Positions 46,501 to 56,360 of a DNA stretch of 64,000 nt are shown one piece after another; within the stretch, counting starts at the first letter, position 1, and every line of letters begins with the position of its first letter. The notes beneath the pieces were generated by a model that did no database searches, had not been told where the DNA came from, and saw nothing but the letters and a program-made list of their open reading frames with translations. The DNA comes from Gymnorhina tibicen (Eukaryota; Chordata; Aves; Passeriformes; Artamidae): the NCBI GenBank assembly GCA_013399875.1, contig VXAZ01001116.1, forward strand, positions 2,874,546 to 2,938,545. Reading direction: 5' to 3'. The position numbers were made by a program, and so were the translations under genes.

Positions 46501-49500
46501 ATTTGCTTTATGCCTTTTTGTGTCTGCTGGATCTGCTCTTTCTGGACTATTAATTTCCACTGTGACCCCTACAGACTGCTGCTTCTCATCAGAGCAGTGG
46601 GAATCCCAGAGCAGCGTAATGAGTTGTTCCCAGAGGACAACAATATGAATATAAAGTTTAATGAGAGGGAGATGCTTTTTCATAAACAGCGAATGCGCAA
46701 TTAGTGTCTAATTGTGGCTGGTACTTTTAACTAAAGCCACACAGTTAGACAGATCAGACATCTGTGCTCACCAATTTATGGCAGCTCTAGCTGAGAGTTA
46801 AGCTGATGCATTTATTTGTAACAAGCTCCCACGTAGTGTGTTTCATGCTGCGTCGATCCCCTGAAGTGTCACATTTAATTATTATTAGATTCCAGTAGCA
46901 CCCATAATATGCAAGACACCAGCTAGAGTGAGAAGATGACACAGCCTCTTCCCCGGAGGAAGTTAATTTGCTTTACAAACTAAGTATTGTATGGAATCGG
47001 GGATGTTAGTGTGCTCAGGAGGCATCAGTGAGGAGGGCTGAATGTGAGCAGGCTGCTCTGAACCCATCCCTGTGTGGCAGGCAAAAGCCAGGCTGCAGCC
47101 TTGCTGCACTGCTCCAGTGTGGTCAGTCCAGACCTGGGGGGTCAGCAGCCAGCTCCGAATACCTGCCACAAAGGGATCACAGTTTCGTATTTTCGGATTT
47201 TTGAAAACTGCATATTGAAGTATGTTTGGCCACACAGTGCTGTTAGGACAGCAAGTCTTCAAACAGGCTCTCAGTACTTTATGAAATAAACTAAAATGTT
47301 CTGTCTGCATGTGAACACATAATAAATAAATAATTATATTCTATCTGGTACAATTTTTGCAGGACTTCATTAGTAAATAAGCAAGATAAGATCTCTCAGA
47401 GAGTAACACAGTTATTTCCTATCCTTTCTATAGATGGTAATGTCACTCACATCAGATACAGCATGAGGCACAATGCCTGCACTGGCTACAGCTGCAGTCC
47501 AGGCTCTCCAGCCTCATTCCTAAGGCTACTGCACATTCCTCCCATTGCATCTTTGCCCCTGCTCTAAAAGTAAACTTGGTTCACATCAACTGCCCCATGC
47601 AGGAGAAAAAAACTCTCCACCTCTTTCCATTTGCACCACCATAGATCACAATCTCTGAGGTCTCACTCTTAAGACTGATTTTCCACTTAATTTCTCATGT
47701 GACGGTGCAAATCCAATATAAAACATCTGCAAAAGCAATGCTTTTATGGTTTTCCCACAGAAATTCTTGCACATACAATATACACTTGTTGAAATTTATC
47801 TTGCTTGTCCACGTACGTATTTATTGGTATAATTTTTTTCTTTTAATTCTTCAGGTGCTTCAAAATGGTTAAATAAATTGAACAAAATTTCAAGAAGAAT
47901 AAAAGGACATTTCCAGAGATTAAGCATACCAACTCTTGATGTAAAACAAAGATAAAGACAGTGTCCTGTTCCTCTCTCGTTTTCCTAAAGGAAAATGCTT
48001 AGACTACTTTAGCTACAGGCACTGTATGAACTCAGTTTTTTTTTTAAGCTGATGTCATCTTTTCAAGTACTGCTCTTTTCAAATTCTATCACTATCTTAC
48101 TTTGAATTGCCATATTTCCTCGAAATACAGGATGTTCATTTTTATCTGTTACTTGAATAGTCAATATGTTAAGGTCAGTCCTTCCAGTTGTATCTTCAAC
48201 AAAAATCTGCAAATCAAAGCTCTTTGGCATCGTTTCATAATCTAGGACAGGGTTTCCAGTGGTAACAACCTGAAAATGAAAGATTATTATTAGTACATGA
48301 TGCAAGAGATGAAAGTTATAGTCCAAATGAGTGAATACAAATAAAGGGACAATCTCAATCAGTAAAGAGTGAATGTTTTAGATAATCTTTTACTTGTTGG
48401 CACATTTCTCATCAGTGGCAAAAATGTGACAGAAACAGAGTGAAGAGACCAAACTGTTGTGGCTTCCTGGAGCAACTCAAAGGTCTTTTTGAGTGTGAGG
48501 AGCACTTTGAGGAGGAGAAAGCCTAGAAGGAGCTGCCCTGCCCCACAGGCAATGTTTTGTCTTCAGGTTCAGGACTACATCTTGCAGGTACGTGTCTGTG
48601 CCAAGTGTTTTCCTTTCCACACCAAGCTCCAGGAGCAGTCAAGGTGTGATGAGACTGAGAATTTGGAGGAAGCCTTTGCTAGACACAAGGGAAGCTTCAC
48701 TTTTTGTGTGAGTTAGGAGCACGAGGAGGAAGATCTTTTACTTGAAATAAGGAGTGTGGAGGCAGGAGACTGTATAGTCTATCAGGTACCAGAACCTTCC
48801 TTGTGTAACCTGCATCTGGGAAAAGACTTGCAGGAAAACCACAGAAGGGAGCTTCATGGGTACATTGTCTGAGAGAGGCACCAGAACTGTTTGGGGAAAA
48901 TGCTGAACTAACTGAAAAAAAAATAATCTAGGCCTTGAGTTTTGCAGTATTGATAAGGCAATCATTTGCTTTGTTTTGTTTTGGTGTTTTTATTTTAAAG
49001 GCTTCCAGCTCTGCATATTGCCTCTTAACACAGAGTATGTACAAGCACAAGACTGATATTCTATGAAAAAACATTAAATGCAATCATTCTGGATTTAGGA
49101 TGAGTCCAGAGCAACAGAGGATGCTGAAAGTTGTATGCCTCAATCTTCACTGCTGAAGCCAGTAATAAAACAAGACCTTTCCTTTCTTGGGCAAGAAAGG
49201 ACAAGATGACAGTTAAGTTTTTTCTGTAGCTAAAAAACTGTGAAACTTGAACACAGAATCAGGATGCTGTGGAACTGGAGAAGGAGAACAGTTGGGGTTC
49301 ATGAGTGTGTGTGACGAGTAGCATGTCAGTGTATTTACAATACTGCAGAATAAAGGAGATTGAAGAGGATGCAGGAGAACAATGAAATAAATCCTTGGGC
49401 TTAGATGAGATGCTGTGGGCCAGAGGACAAACACAAAAGTGATGTCAGCACAGTTAGAAGACAGAACTCAAAATAGAGCCAATTGACAAAAACAGTTGGA

Positions 49501-52500
49501 GGAGAATGAACAGAAGCACAAATGTTTTGTGCCTTCTGGTACATAAAACAGCTGCTGTCTGGAACCTCGTGGATCTTTTTGTTATAATACTGCAGGAGAA
49601 AATAACTTTGTCCTGGATGGTGTCCTTTCCTCTACAGATACAAATTTCCCATAAAAGTGATGCTAACACAGAAGAAACATTCTAAAAAGCTTATTACACC
49701 AGTGGAAAGGTTGATGTTCAAAATTAGTGTTTGATGGAGATCTAAATACAGTAAATACATGCAATGAATTCAACATTTTAAACTGTCCAGTTCTAAGCAA
49801 AAATTATGTGCTCTGGAGATTATCCCTCCAGTTCACAGCCAAATATTTTCATTGGTGATGTAACTACAGCCAAACTAAAAGTGTCTAAAAACACATATTC
49901 CACCCTCCTTTATAAAGGCCTTGGAAGTGAAGATGTGAATCTAAATGGTCTCTTTCTAGGTTGCTTTTGAACCTTTTTGGGAGCAGCATGCCACTGGCAT
50001 AGGCTGTGAGCCACTATTCCCCTTTCCTTCAGGCAGGAGCAAAGCTTACTGATGAAGGCAGGACTGCACACACTTGAAGCAGCTGCAGGCTCCATGAAAG
50101 GGGATCTAGAGTCACCCCTAAACTGTCTATCACTTGTCCCACATGAGAATGTCACTGCTCCCTGCTCCACCACCAATATATTCAGAGAGCACCACTAAAA
50201 GCACCCAGGTAGTTTCGGGCAACAGCAGGTTTTCATGCATTCCACACATCTCCTGCTCTTGAGAACCTTCAAACAGGAGTAAGGTGAGGAGGAATGGACA
50301 GGACTCAGATCTCAGAAACTGTGACTTTCTCAGAAATCTCAAAATATATCAAGAAATGTGATATTGCTTTCTGTTGCTGCAACAGGACTAAATGTGCTTC
50401 ATAAATACTGAAGAGCCTGTCCTAGCAGTTACTTAGCTAATCTGAAAATCCCATAATTCATTCATGAAATACTGACTTTTTCTATATCTTAGCGAAGATT
50501 TAATGGCAGTAGATAGAACTGAGGTATCTGGTTTTGGATCACAGAATTTTTGTGAAATATTGTACAGATCTGCTACAATATAGCTTAAGTAATTAAAAGT
50601 AACAATCTTCAAATAAATGAACTAAAACCACCCGTGTATTTATCCTTGCTTTATGAGTTGTAATTAACACTCATCTGTTAATTTTCAGAATTTGTATGTA
50701 GCTTGCTTTATGATGTTTTCATGACTGATATTCACTGGCTCAAACTCTTTGTTCTAGTCCTCCAAGTGACTTAGGAAATGTTGAAAAAAGCTACAGTTCA
50801 AGCAAGACATAGAAAGGTTCACAGGTCATTCTGTAATGCGGCTGTGGTATGAAATGGATACAAACTGGCACTTTGGAAGAAGCAGTCTCCGGACTACAGC
50901 TTTTTTGGCCATCCATTTTCATCCTTGTGTCACCCTGCAAAGTGCTAGAACAAGAATTTCTCCATCATCCTTGCCATGAAAAAAAAACAAGAAGGACTTT
51001 TTGTCTATTATTTTTCCTCCAGATTAACTTCTCAGTCCCACTCAACAAGCAGCAATATAAATTTTTGTGCATAACAACATAAAGATGACAGGGGACAGGA
51101 GCAAGCAGGTATAAAAAAGGATTATGTTTTGTTTTGCAGCAGAAGGGATCACTTTAATTCAAAATGCCAAAATAAAGCTTAGGAAGGGAGTCCTACATTA
51201 TGGATTCTCTGTCAGCAGAGACAGTTTAAGGGATGTATCTATTTCCTTCTGACTGTTACACAGGAGTCGAGGAAAGAGCACGAAGCAGAGTTGGGGGAGG
51301 TTTAGGTTAGACATCAGGAAAATGTTTTTCACCCAGAAAGTGGCTGGATATAGGAACAGGCTCCCCAGGGAAGTGGTCACAGCAGCAAGCCTGGCAGAGT
51401 TAAAGAAGCATTTGGACAATGCTCTCAGGCATGTGGTGTGACTCTTGGGGTGTCCTACATAGAGCCAGAAGCTGGACTTGATAATCCTGAAGGGACCCTT
51501 CCAACTCAGCATATTCTTTAATTCTATGATGTCTTCAGATGAGCCAGTCCATGTATTTGTATAGACACACCCTATGCTTCACAGGTGTAAGAGCGCTTTT
51601 TTGAGAGGTTTTTAACCATTTCACTGACCTGGCTGGGGAGCAGTAATGAGCCAGCAGAGCTGGCAAATGTGAGCTTTGTACTCTGCTGGGAGGCTGGAGC
51701 ATGGGAGCCACAGCAGCTCCCCACAGGCACATTAAATCCATGAGCCAGTACTGCCCAGGGCCACAGACTTACTTTTCCCAAATTTTCTCCCAGAAACACC
51801 AGCAAAGAGAACAAGAAAAGAGCTGTTGTATTAGTTCTGTGAAAATCTGAACTTCCTTGGAAACACCCAGAAAAAGATATTCAAATCACCTTTTTAAGAC
51901 TTTGCACCATTTCTATCTGTATCTGTTAAAGCCACTCTTCAGTGTCACTGTTCAGGCTCAGACATACAAGCAAGTTGCAATGGGATGACAAGTTACTGTG
52001 CATCTGAACGCTCATTGCCCGTGACAAATGTGAACTAATACTTGCTAATTTATGCAACAATGAAAATCAGCCTGAGGTAATGTAAATTGCTCTGCATTTG
52101 CCATAGGACAAGAGCGTGCAATGGATAGAAACAGGTCATAGATGTGTGAAAGGGTGATAACTTCTTACCTCAAGATAACTTTCTCATGTGTCACAGCCTT
52201 TGTTCGGAATTAAAAATTACTTTGATCTGGTTCAGCTTCATTTATTTTGGAAGTGAGACAAATGCATTTTAATTCTTGGTGAGAGTGGCCAAACAGAAGC
52301 TGTATATGGTTTATCAAAGCCACTTTCAATTCACAGTGACTTCATACATATTAAGCCAAAAAACTATGGATAAAACCTATCTTGGGGTGACTTTATGATG
52401 TTGTATCCCCTGTCACCACTCTATGCCCAGACGTGAATCTTTCTGTGCCTTTCTGTGCCTTTAAAATGAGCCCGAGAGGCGGAAGAGAAAAAAATTGAGC

Positions 52501-55500
52501 GAACTTTTCAAAGCAGTTTGTGCTCCAAGGTCACACTACTATACTCCTCTACGTGCTTCTGCGGCGGCAAGAGCGGAGAAAGCACCCTTCCTTTTTTTTC
52601 CCGAGCTTTTTGTCTTTTTGTCAGGAGACAGAGAGTAAAAATTCTTTGCTGTTTAGCCGGCTCGCTGGCTGAGGCAAGAACTCCCCTTGGGCTGCTCTGC
52701 TCCGGCCCGGATCACCAGCACCGGGAGGGCCACGCCACGGGCCGGAGGGGCCACGCCCCAGCTCCGGAGAGAGAACAGCCACACCTACAGAGGGACTTTG
52801 AATTTTACCAGGTTCTCTCCACAGTGAGAGGCTTTATTATTTAGCATTATTCTTTTCCTGTGTCTTTGTTAAATAAATAGGGGTTTTTTTCCCTTCACTT
52901 TCCTCCAAGGAATTTCTTCCTGAACCTGGTGGGGGAGGGGTGGCTGTAACCTGCCTTCTATCAGAGCATGTTCATTTCAGACGTTCCTCTGAATTTGTCT
53001 CAGACCGGGACAAACCTCAAAACAGAAGCAGGTCCTCCATGTTCTTCTTCACCTCTTATTTTCTAAAAATCACATTTTTTCTATCACAGAATTAACAGAA
53101 TTATTGTGATGAGTGATTTTTCCTAGACGCAATTAAAAATCATAATCATTATTGCTATTTATCTGTCATATCTATTACAGCATTTTCGAATACTACCACA
53201 GTCTGCATTTAAAACACTTTTCTGATTAAAAGAAGAGACACTGTGCACCGTCAGTGCTCAGTAATCCAGGAAACATCAGCCTACAACTGAAAATTGTTTC
53301 AAACTACCAAGCTAAATTTAAAACTCACCCTGTATTCAAGACCTCCTTTTGATTCAATGTCAAAAGCTTCTGTAAGTGGATTTGAATTCACTATGGTAGG
53401 AAGAATTGCAAGGCCTCCAGAAGCCAATGGAGAAACAGTTACATTAAAGTTATAGACTGAAACACCAGCTGCTGAGTTTTCTTCAACAGTGCTTGTTGCA
53501 GGTAAGCCCTTAAGTAACCGGATTCTTCTTCCTGCAAGATGGAAAAGAACGTAAAATTACTTCTGGGAATCTTGGGCTCGCAAGTACAGCTTTTGTCAGG
53601 TAATGAACACAAAATGCCCTGACTCTCTTTTTACTTATGAACGGGGGCATTGCATGGTAGTAAATTCAGCGTTAATGGCAAAAGAATCAATCTTTTCTGT
53701 AATTCAGTCCTATAGTGTTGTCATCTAGAGTGGCTATTGTTAAAGTATTATTGTTACTGTATCATTTGCCTTCACAGATGTCTTTATACAGAAGCAAAGA
53801 AGTCAAAAATGTTTTTATTTTTACTTTTTCCCCCTGTACTAATTGCTGCCTCAGTCCACTGTCACATCAAAAAGTACCTTGAATCACACAGACCCAGATA
53901 CTAAAGATGAAATGGTTTTTTGTGGACTACACTATCTGCAGCACCTATTTCCTCCATTTTCCATCTTCTAATTCTTTCTATGGCTGCTGTGTGCAAGCCT
54001 GGCTCTTGACTAGTGTGAGTAACAATTTCAGGGGTGGTACTGTCATGTCTCCTGCTTTGAGCAAGGAAGAGCAACCTGGTGTCTATGGAGAAGATGCAGG
54101 CCCACAAAAGCACCCTAGGGTTCAAAACTGCACAGAAGCTGCACATACTGGTGAGGCACACAACAGATTTGCACAAGGTCCTTGTTTGTCCAGACCTCTG
54201 GACTCCCCAAACCAAACTTTTTGCTTTCTCTGTCATTTAGCTTCTAGTGTTTGCTATTTTTGACAAAGGCCTGTTGTGCTTTATCTTATGAAGAGTGTCT
54301 AGAAAACATAAATCAGGACTGCTTTTGATGCCCTGAAACAACACTTTAGTAATCTCACATCCCTGAACTGGCAATGTACCTCAGCACTACGCTACGGCAG
54401 GGCTGACTGTTGCTTGGGGATGCTTCACTGGCTTGTCCAAAACCCTCTCCAAGAAAGCTGGCTGTGTTCAGCCAAACTTCATACACATGGTGTGCGCCAA
54501 GAGGGAGACAGATACTGCCCACTCAAGGGCCTGGACAGACCGTTCGTACGCCAGCCATTACTGTGCAAAAGCCCCATGAAGTCTTTACTTTTGCTGCAGA
54601 GCTGCAAGGTAAAAAGCTGCTACAGGAACTAGTCTGAAACCATTAGGGCTGCAGCCTAAGGGCCTCTCCACAGCTGCATGGAGATTCCCATGATCTCACA
54701 CTGCAGATACAGCAGGTTCATGGGTCACTGATCTGGCTGAGATTACTCTGGCATTTGTGGAAAAAATGGTGTTGGAGATACTCTACAGGTGCAGGCTGGG
54801 ACATGGGAGACGGTGAGGTGGGAACTGCCTGAAAGAGTTAATCTGAACTGGTCATATTGACGCCCTGGTGGGACTGAGTTCAGCTGAGCTGTTACTGATC
54901 TACATCAGCAGGAGCAAGACACAGTGAAGGACTAAGCTTTTATTTCTGTTCTTAAAGATTCTGGAAAACATCATCAACAAAAATCACCCATGCAAATGAG
55001 GCTGGGCTGAGAGGGGCTTCTGGAGATACATTTCCATAAGTGGAGCTGAACTTTGAATGTAATCTCCTGTGGACAGTCCTTAATGAATTCAGTTCACTCA
55101 TCAAGCCACAGTTCATCAATGGAAACCATTTATAAAAGCAATGAAATAATTTACAGCATTTAGAAATGTAGAAAGGAGTTGCTATTTTTGTATGATCTCT
55201 GAAGATTTCATTGGCTGTTTATTCAGAATTTGTCTTTCTAAATCAAAAGTTCTTCTTGCTCTTTATTTTTAACTGAAATTTTACGTGCTGCATCTAAATG
55301 GCTTCTTCTTCCAAACAATTTTATAAAAGCTCTCCTTCCATATTTACAAGTCCTTCCTTACTTCTTTACTTTGCAGAATGAAATATTTCTGAAGCAATTT
55401 AATATATTTTTTTTCAGAATTATCAATGACAATAATTGACAAATGCTGAGTCCAAGACAAAGCAATAATGAGACTACTTTGGAGAAGTTTATGTATATTT

Positions 55501-56360
55501 AAGACTTACTTATGTGTGATGTGCCAGTCTTTAGAGTGTTCTTGAGTAATACCTTCAAGATTTTCTCTACCCACAACCACACAGGTTAGAAAAATGCTAT
55601 TTTTCAAAGAAAGCTGAAATTGGCAGGCAGTGTCCTAATCACAGTTTGGGGAACATCAGGAAAACTACCAAATACTGACAGGTTCCTGAGGGATGGCAGA
55701 ACCCTTACAGTTCCTTGAGAGCAAAGTGACCCTACCTGAGCAGGTAGCTTGCAGCAATACCAGTGCTTTGTGTGCCACGCAGACTTCAGACAGTTTGAAG
55801 ATCTACTAAGTTGCTAAGGTGCAAATACTCATATTGGCAAATCTCCCATGTATTTACACTGATAAACGTTAGTGATCTTATCCTATTAATATTCTCCACA
55901 AACTTCTTTCTGTTTGGTCCCGTTTGGTTGCTTGTTTTACTTTATCAAAGAGAAGTGTTATCAATATTTGAAAGGAGGATACTGGAGTATAACTACTAGT
56001 TATTGTTTCTTGGAGAGCTGACCTCCTTTCCCACTCCAGTGCTGTCACACTGAGCAGTGGCTATTAGAAATGAAGTGCCTCATCCAACGAAGTGTTTTAG
56101 CAAAGAGTCATATCCTCTTCATTATATTGCTGTAACCACAGAGCCCAATCTATTTTAGCAGGAAAATAATTGTTACTTGATTTTTCCCATCCGTGTCTGA
56201 TCCCTAAATATGTATTATAAAGTTCCCAAGAGAAAGTATAACAGCCAACAGTGTTCTAATTTTAGTAGCATAATGAAATCATGTTCTTACCAGATACTAC
56301 TCCTAGCAAAATTAGGAAAAGGAGCATGCTCTTCATTGTCTTTACGACCCTGTCCTTCAT
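22231..56360 (-). CDS. CDHR3: Cadherin-related family member 3, 19 coding exons (gene span)
   Basis: CDHR3 is a single-pass atypical cadherin of ciliated airway epithelium; in humans it is the known cellular receptor of rhinovirus C and an asthma-associated gene. Nineteen - strand exons join with every phase closing: 2670 nt, 889 residues plus stop, against 885 for human as I recall. The order is: signal peptide (1-23), EC1 (about 24-138, ending VTDKNEHP), EC2 (139-239, INDERP), EC3 (240-347, with DRDA, DINDNP), EC4 (348-462), EC5 (463-567, with LDYE, VNDEEP), EC6 (568-690), a Thr-rich stalk, a TM helix (about 713-736), then a basic tail with VTGRIYEFN. Calcium-binding DxNDN-type linkers are clear after EC3 and degenerate after the others, as in the human protein. 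The stop is TAA at 22233-22231. The first ATG (56360-56358) has A at -3; Met9 and Met12 are also possible starts. The introns carry one CR1 copy, a solo LTR and small repeats. No frameshift or in-frame stop was found, so the gene looks functional. Confidence 0.96.
24882..24935. repeat. Two-copy near-tandem repeat, 29-bp period
   Basis: The 25-bp unit beginning gagacgaaggcagta occurs at 24882-24906 and again at 24911-24935 with one T/C difference, separated by 4 bp. It lies in CDHR3 intron 18. Confidence 0.9.
25318..25366 (-). CDS. CDHR3: CDHR3 exon 18, cytoplasmic tail
   Basis: A 49-nt exon with acceptor cttcacag and donor CCCAG|GTAATA, leaving one base. It encodes TMTKLNTVFDGEARDP, matching human MNTIFDGEAIDP. 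Intron 18 (22545-25317) holds a 25-bp near-tandem duplication at 24.9 kb. Confidence 0.93.
26318..26349 (-). CDS. CDHR3: CDHR3 exon 17, cytoplasmic tail
   Basis: A 32-nt exon with acceptor cctttctgtag and donor GTTGTG|GTAAGT, ending in phase 0. It encodes KKKPRKEVVV, matching the human AERDVVV segment. Intron 17 (25367-26317) has no recognised feature. Confidence 0.88.
27598..27680 (-). mobile_element. Ancient CR1-like LINE fragment
   Basis: The sequence gatagatttgaag ... aaaagggccatgaaatcac ... tcaggcctc resembles the terminal part of an old sauropsid CR1 in reverse orientation. It is short and diverged, so the family call rests on recall of the consensus. Confidence 0.4.
27787..27800 (-). 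CDS. CDHR3: CDHR3 exon 16, 14-nt microexon in the tail
   Basis: Exons 15 and 17 cannot be joined directly: the phases clash and a stop codon appears. A 14-nt exon with acceptor cttttcattacag and donor CCAG|GTGTGT has exactly the phase needed (one base, four codons, one base) and supplies five residues, VNAPE. The tail then has the same number of residues as the human tail up to the conserved FDGEA motif. The exon is inferred from phase, splice sites and length, and no transcript has been seen. Intron 16 (26350-27786) carries a faint CR1-like remnant near 27.6 kb. Confidence 0.7.
29166..29347 (-). CDS. CDHR3: CDHR3 exon 15, transmembrane helix
   Basis: The acceptor is ttttaaaag and the donor CCTCT|GTGAGT, leaving two bases. 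It encodes PGFTVVTKRENLYSPSAWYV, then PFVITLGSLLLLGLLGYLGL and a basic juxtamembrane TRLRTRCRP. SPSAWYVPFVITLGS is nearly identical to human. This exon is much richer in GC and CpG than its neighbours. Intron 15 is 27801-29165. Confidence 0.96.
31918..32162 (-). CDS. CDHR3: CDHR3 exon 14, EC6 and Thr-rich stalk
   Basis: The acceptor is ttctgcag and the donor ACTACA|GTAAGT; the exon ends in phase 0. Residues 612-693 include FIFSPSAGSNTSRLILASRF, DYESGLDTNWIYSLHVHITD and KTGTVTLSIRVIPNPTTATT. The run of threonines before the membrane suggests O-glycosylation. Intron 14 is 29348-31917. Confidence 0.96.
33192..33212. repeat. Perfect 8-bp inverted repeat (hairpin)
   Basis: GAACCTAC and GTAGGTTC are perfect inverted arms around a 5-base loop, in CDHR3 intron 13. 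No T-run or other sign of an RNA gene accompanies it, so it is probably incidental. Confidence 0.7.
33626..33797 (-). CDS. CDHR3: CDHR3 exon 13, end of EC5 and start of EC6
   Basis: The acceptor is cttccag and the donor GAAG|GTACTG, leaving one base. It encodes VTVNVLEVNDEEPVCSPNFF, LAVGTNINGFRIECQDRDSD and PRSFRYFIN. The cysteines match those of human EC6. Intron 13 (32163-33625) holds a small perfect hairpin at 33.2 kb. Confidence 0.97.
35463..35689 (-). CDS. CDHR3: CDHR3 exon 12, EC5
   Basis: The acceptor is tctctcag and the donor ATCG|GTGAGT; the exon ends in phase 0. Residues 479-554 include VGSSIGRVHAIDKDWPPN, IFWISPTKGDVRILARLDYE and FTVQASDQGKSTTTS. The residue matching human position 529 is Tyr532 (codon 35531-35529). 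Intron 12 (33798-35462) shows no feature. Confidence 0.97.
36289..36387 (-). CDS. CDHR3: CDHR3 exon 11, EC4-EC5 junction
   Basis: The acceptor is atttccag and the donor AAAG|GTACAG, leaving one base. It encodes IIYIYIRIKPVNEFFPVF and then SYVFSVSEITK. A stronger-looking donor GTAAGT begins five bases later but would break the frame into exon 12. Intron 11 is 35690-36288. Confidence 0.92.
36533..36632 (-). CDS. CDHR3: CDHR3 exon 10, EC4, with GC donor
   Basis: The acceptor is atttag. It encodes VTGTIDLEKPANPGVEVYTL and then TVRVQDIAHPNYS. Ending at ...TACTCAA before GCAAGT leaves one base and gives Asn across the junction, which restores the frame and matches human (YKNNVYVYI beside YSNIIYIYI). 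The nearby GT, two bases on, would put a stop in exon 11. Intron 10 is only 145 nt. Confidence 0.92.
38086..38254 (-). CDS. CDHR3: CDHR3 exon 9, first half of EC4
   Basis: The acceptor is taaacag and the donor CTTGTG|GTCAGT. It encodes RKEANENTTPGTFLVDLRNY, a CKDIDVDPSNNQF acidic segment and SGRLV. Intron 9 (36633-38085) contains chance frames only. Confidence 0.96.
38558..38747 (-). CDS. CDHR3: CDHR3 exon 8, second half of EC3
   Basis: The acceptor is tctgacag and the donor TTCAG|GTATGG, leaving two bases. It encodes TGVLQVTGRIDRDA and VDDINDNPPEC, the one full canonical calcium-binding DxNDNxP linker in the protein. Intron 8 is 38255-38557. Confidence 0.97.
40054..40202 (-). CDS. CDHR3: CDHR3 exon 7, first half of EC3
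   Basis: The acceptor is cttgtag and the donor CCAG|GTAAAA. It encodes RIPEEQNPGTIVANITAKDP and then DDEDSPSRLFYSI, among the best conserved stretches with human (PGTIVANITA, DPDDE). Intron 7 is 38748-40053, with nothing recognised. Confidence 0.97.
42685..42717 (+). repeat. CAA/CAG-rich imperfect trinucleotide repeat
   Basis: A short run of agcaac, caacaa and cagcaa units lies in CDHR3 intron 6. It is non-coding and imperfect. Confidence 0.8.
43758..43862 (-). CDS. CDHR3: CDHR3 exon 6, end of EC2
   Basis: The acceptor is tttaacag and the donor CCAC|GTGAGT, leaving two bases. It encodes YFLNVTVTDPDGLNSTQTV and then the linker INDERPYF. An NVT sequon is present. Intron 6 (40203-43757) holds a small CAA/CAG-rich run near 42.7 kb and no exon. 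Confidence 0.94.
43967..44061 (-). CDS. CDHR3: CDHR3 exon 5, middle of EC2
   Basis: The acceptor is tttcag and the donor TTG|GTGAGA, leaving two bases. It encodes IRESGAIFSTKEFDYEKDP, with the cadherin DYE motif. Intron 5 is very short (43863-43966, 104 nt). Confidence 0.93.
45767..45852 (-). CDS. CDHR3: CDHR3 exon 4, start of EC2
   Basis: The acceptor is catgcag and the donor AAA|GTAAGT; the exon ends in phase 0. It encodes YILEGRPPERIYQVDAADPE, the first strand and the DxD-type segment of EC2. It is too short to stand out as an open frame. Intron 4 (44062-45766) includes a stretch near 44.3-44.7 kb with two overlapping open frames, which I regard as chance. Confidence 0.93.
48101..48269 (-). 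CDS. CDHR3: CDHR3 exon 3, C-terminal half of EC1
   Basis: The acceptor is ttttcag (ctgaaa on +) and the donor CAAA|GTAAGA, leaving one base. Residues 92-148 include VVTTGNPVLDYET, FDLQIFVEDTTG and VTDKNEHPVF, which is the EC1-EC2 linker. Intron 3 (45853-48100) shows only chance frames. Confidence 0.96.
51270..51530 (+). mobile_element. CR1 LINE 3' fragment
   Basis: CR1 signatures in + orientation: aggttagacatcaggaaaa, ttcacccagaaagtggctgg, ggaacaggctccccaggga, then aagggacccttccaactcag, ending in attctatgatg, the typical avian CR1 3' end. It is 5'-truncated and lies antisense inside CDHR3 intron 2. Confidence 0.9.
52378..53012 (+). mobile_element. Solo LTR of an endogenous retrovirus
   Basis: A roughly 635-bp block unlike its surroundings. 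It has a GC-rich centre (52660-52790), then a gagaggctttattatt segment, a poly(A) signal AATAAA at 52872-52877, a GT/T-rich stretch, tttcctccaaggaatttc, and an end at gaccgggaca. This layout matches songbird LTRs as I remember them, where I believe they are ERVL-like. AACC(T) flanks both sides (52374-52378 and 53013-53017), a plausible target-site duplication. The start is inferred as TATCTTGGGG, perhaps changed from TG. No primer-binding site or internal gene follows, so it is a solo LTR. It lies antisense within CDHR3 intron 2. Confidence 0.78.
53329..53531 (-). CDS. CDHR3: CDHR3 exon 2, N-terminal half of EC1
   Basis: The acceptor is cttgcag and the donor CAGG|GTGAGT, ending in phase 0. 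Residues 24-91 include VEENSAAGVSVYNFNVTV and IVNSNPLTEAFDIE, the latter closely matching human EC1. Intron 2 (48270-53328) is the longest intron; it holds the CR1 copy near 51.4 kb and the solo LTR at 52.4-53.0 kb. Confidence 0.95.
56291..56360 (-). CDS. CDHR3: CDHR3 exon 1, signal peptide
   Basis: The exon encodes a basic start, KDRVVKTMKS, then the hydrophobic core MLLFLILLGVVS, ending with one base of a Gly codon at donor CTG|GTAAGA. There are three in-frame ATGs: 56360-56358, 56336-56334 and 56327-56325. The human start aligns nearest the third. A CTTCAG acceptor-like site about 20 nt upstream means the 5' UTR may be split. Intron 1 (53532-56290) holds no recognised feature. Confidence 0.88.
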
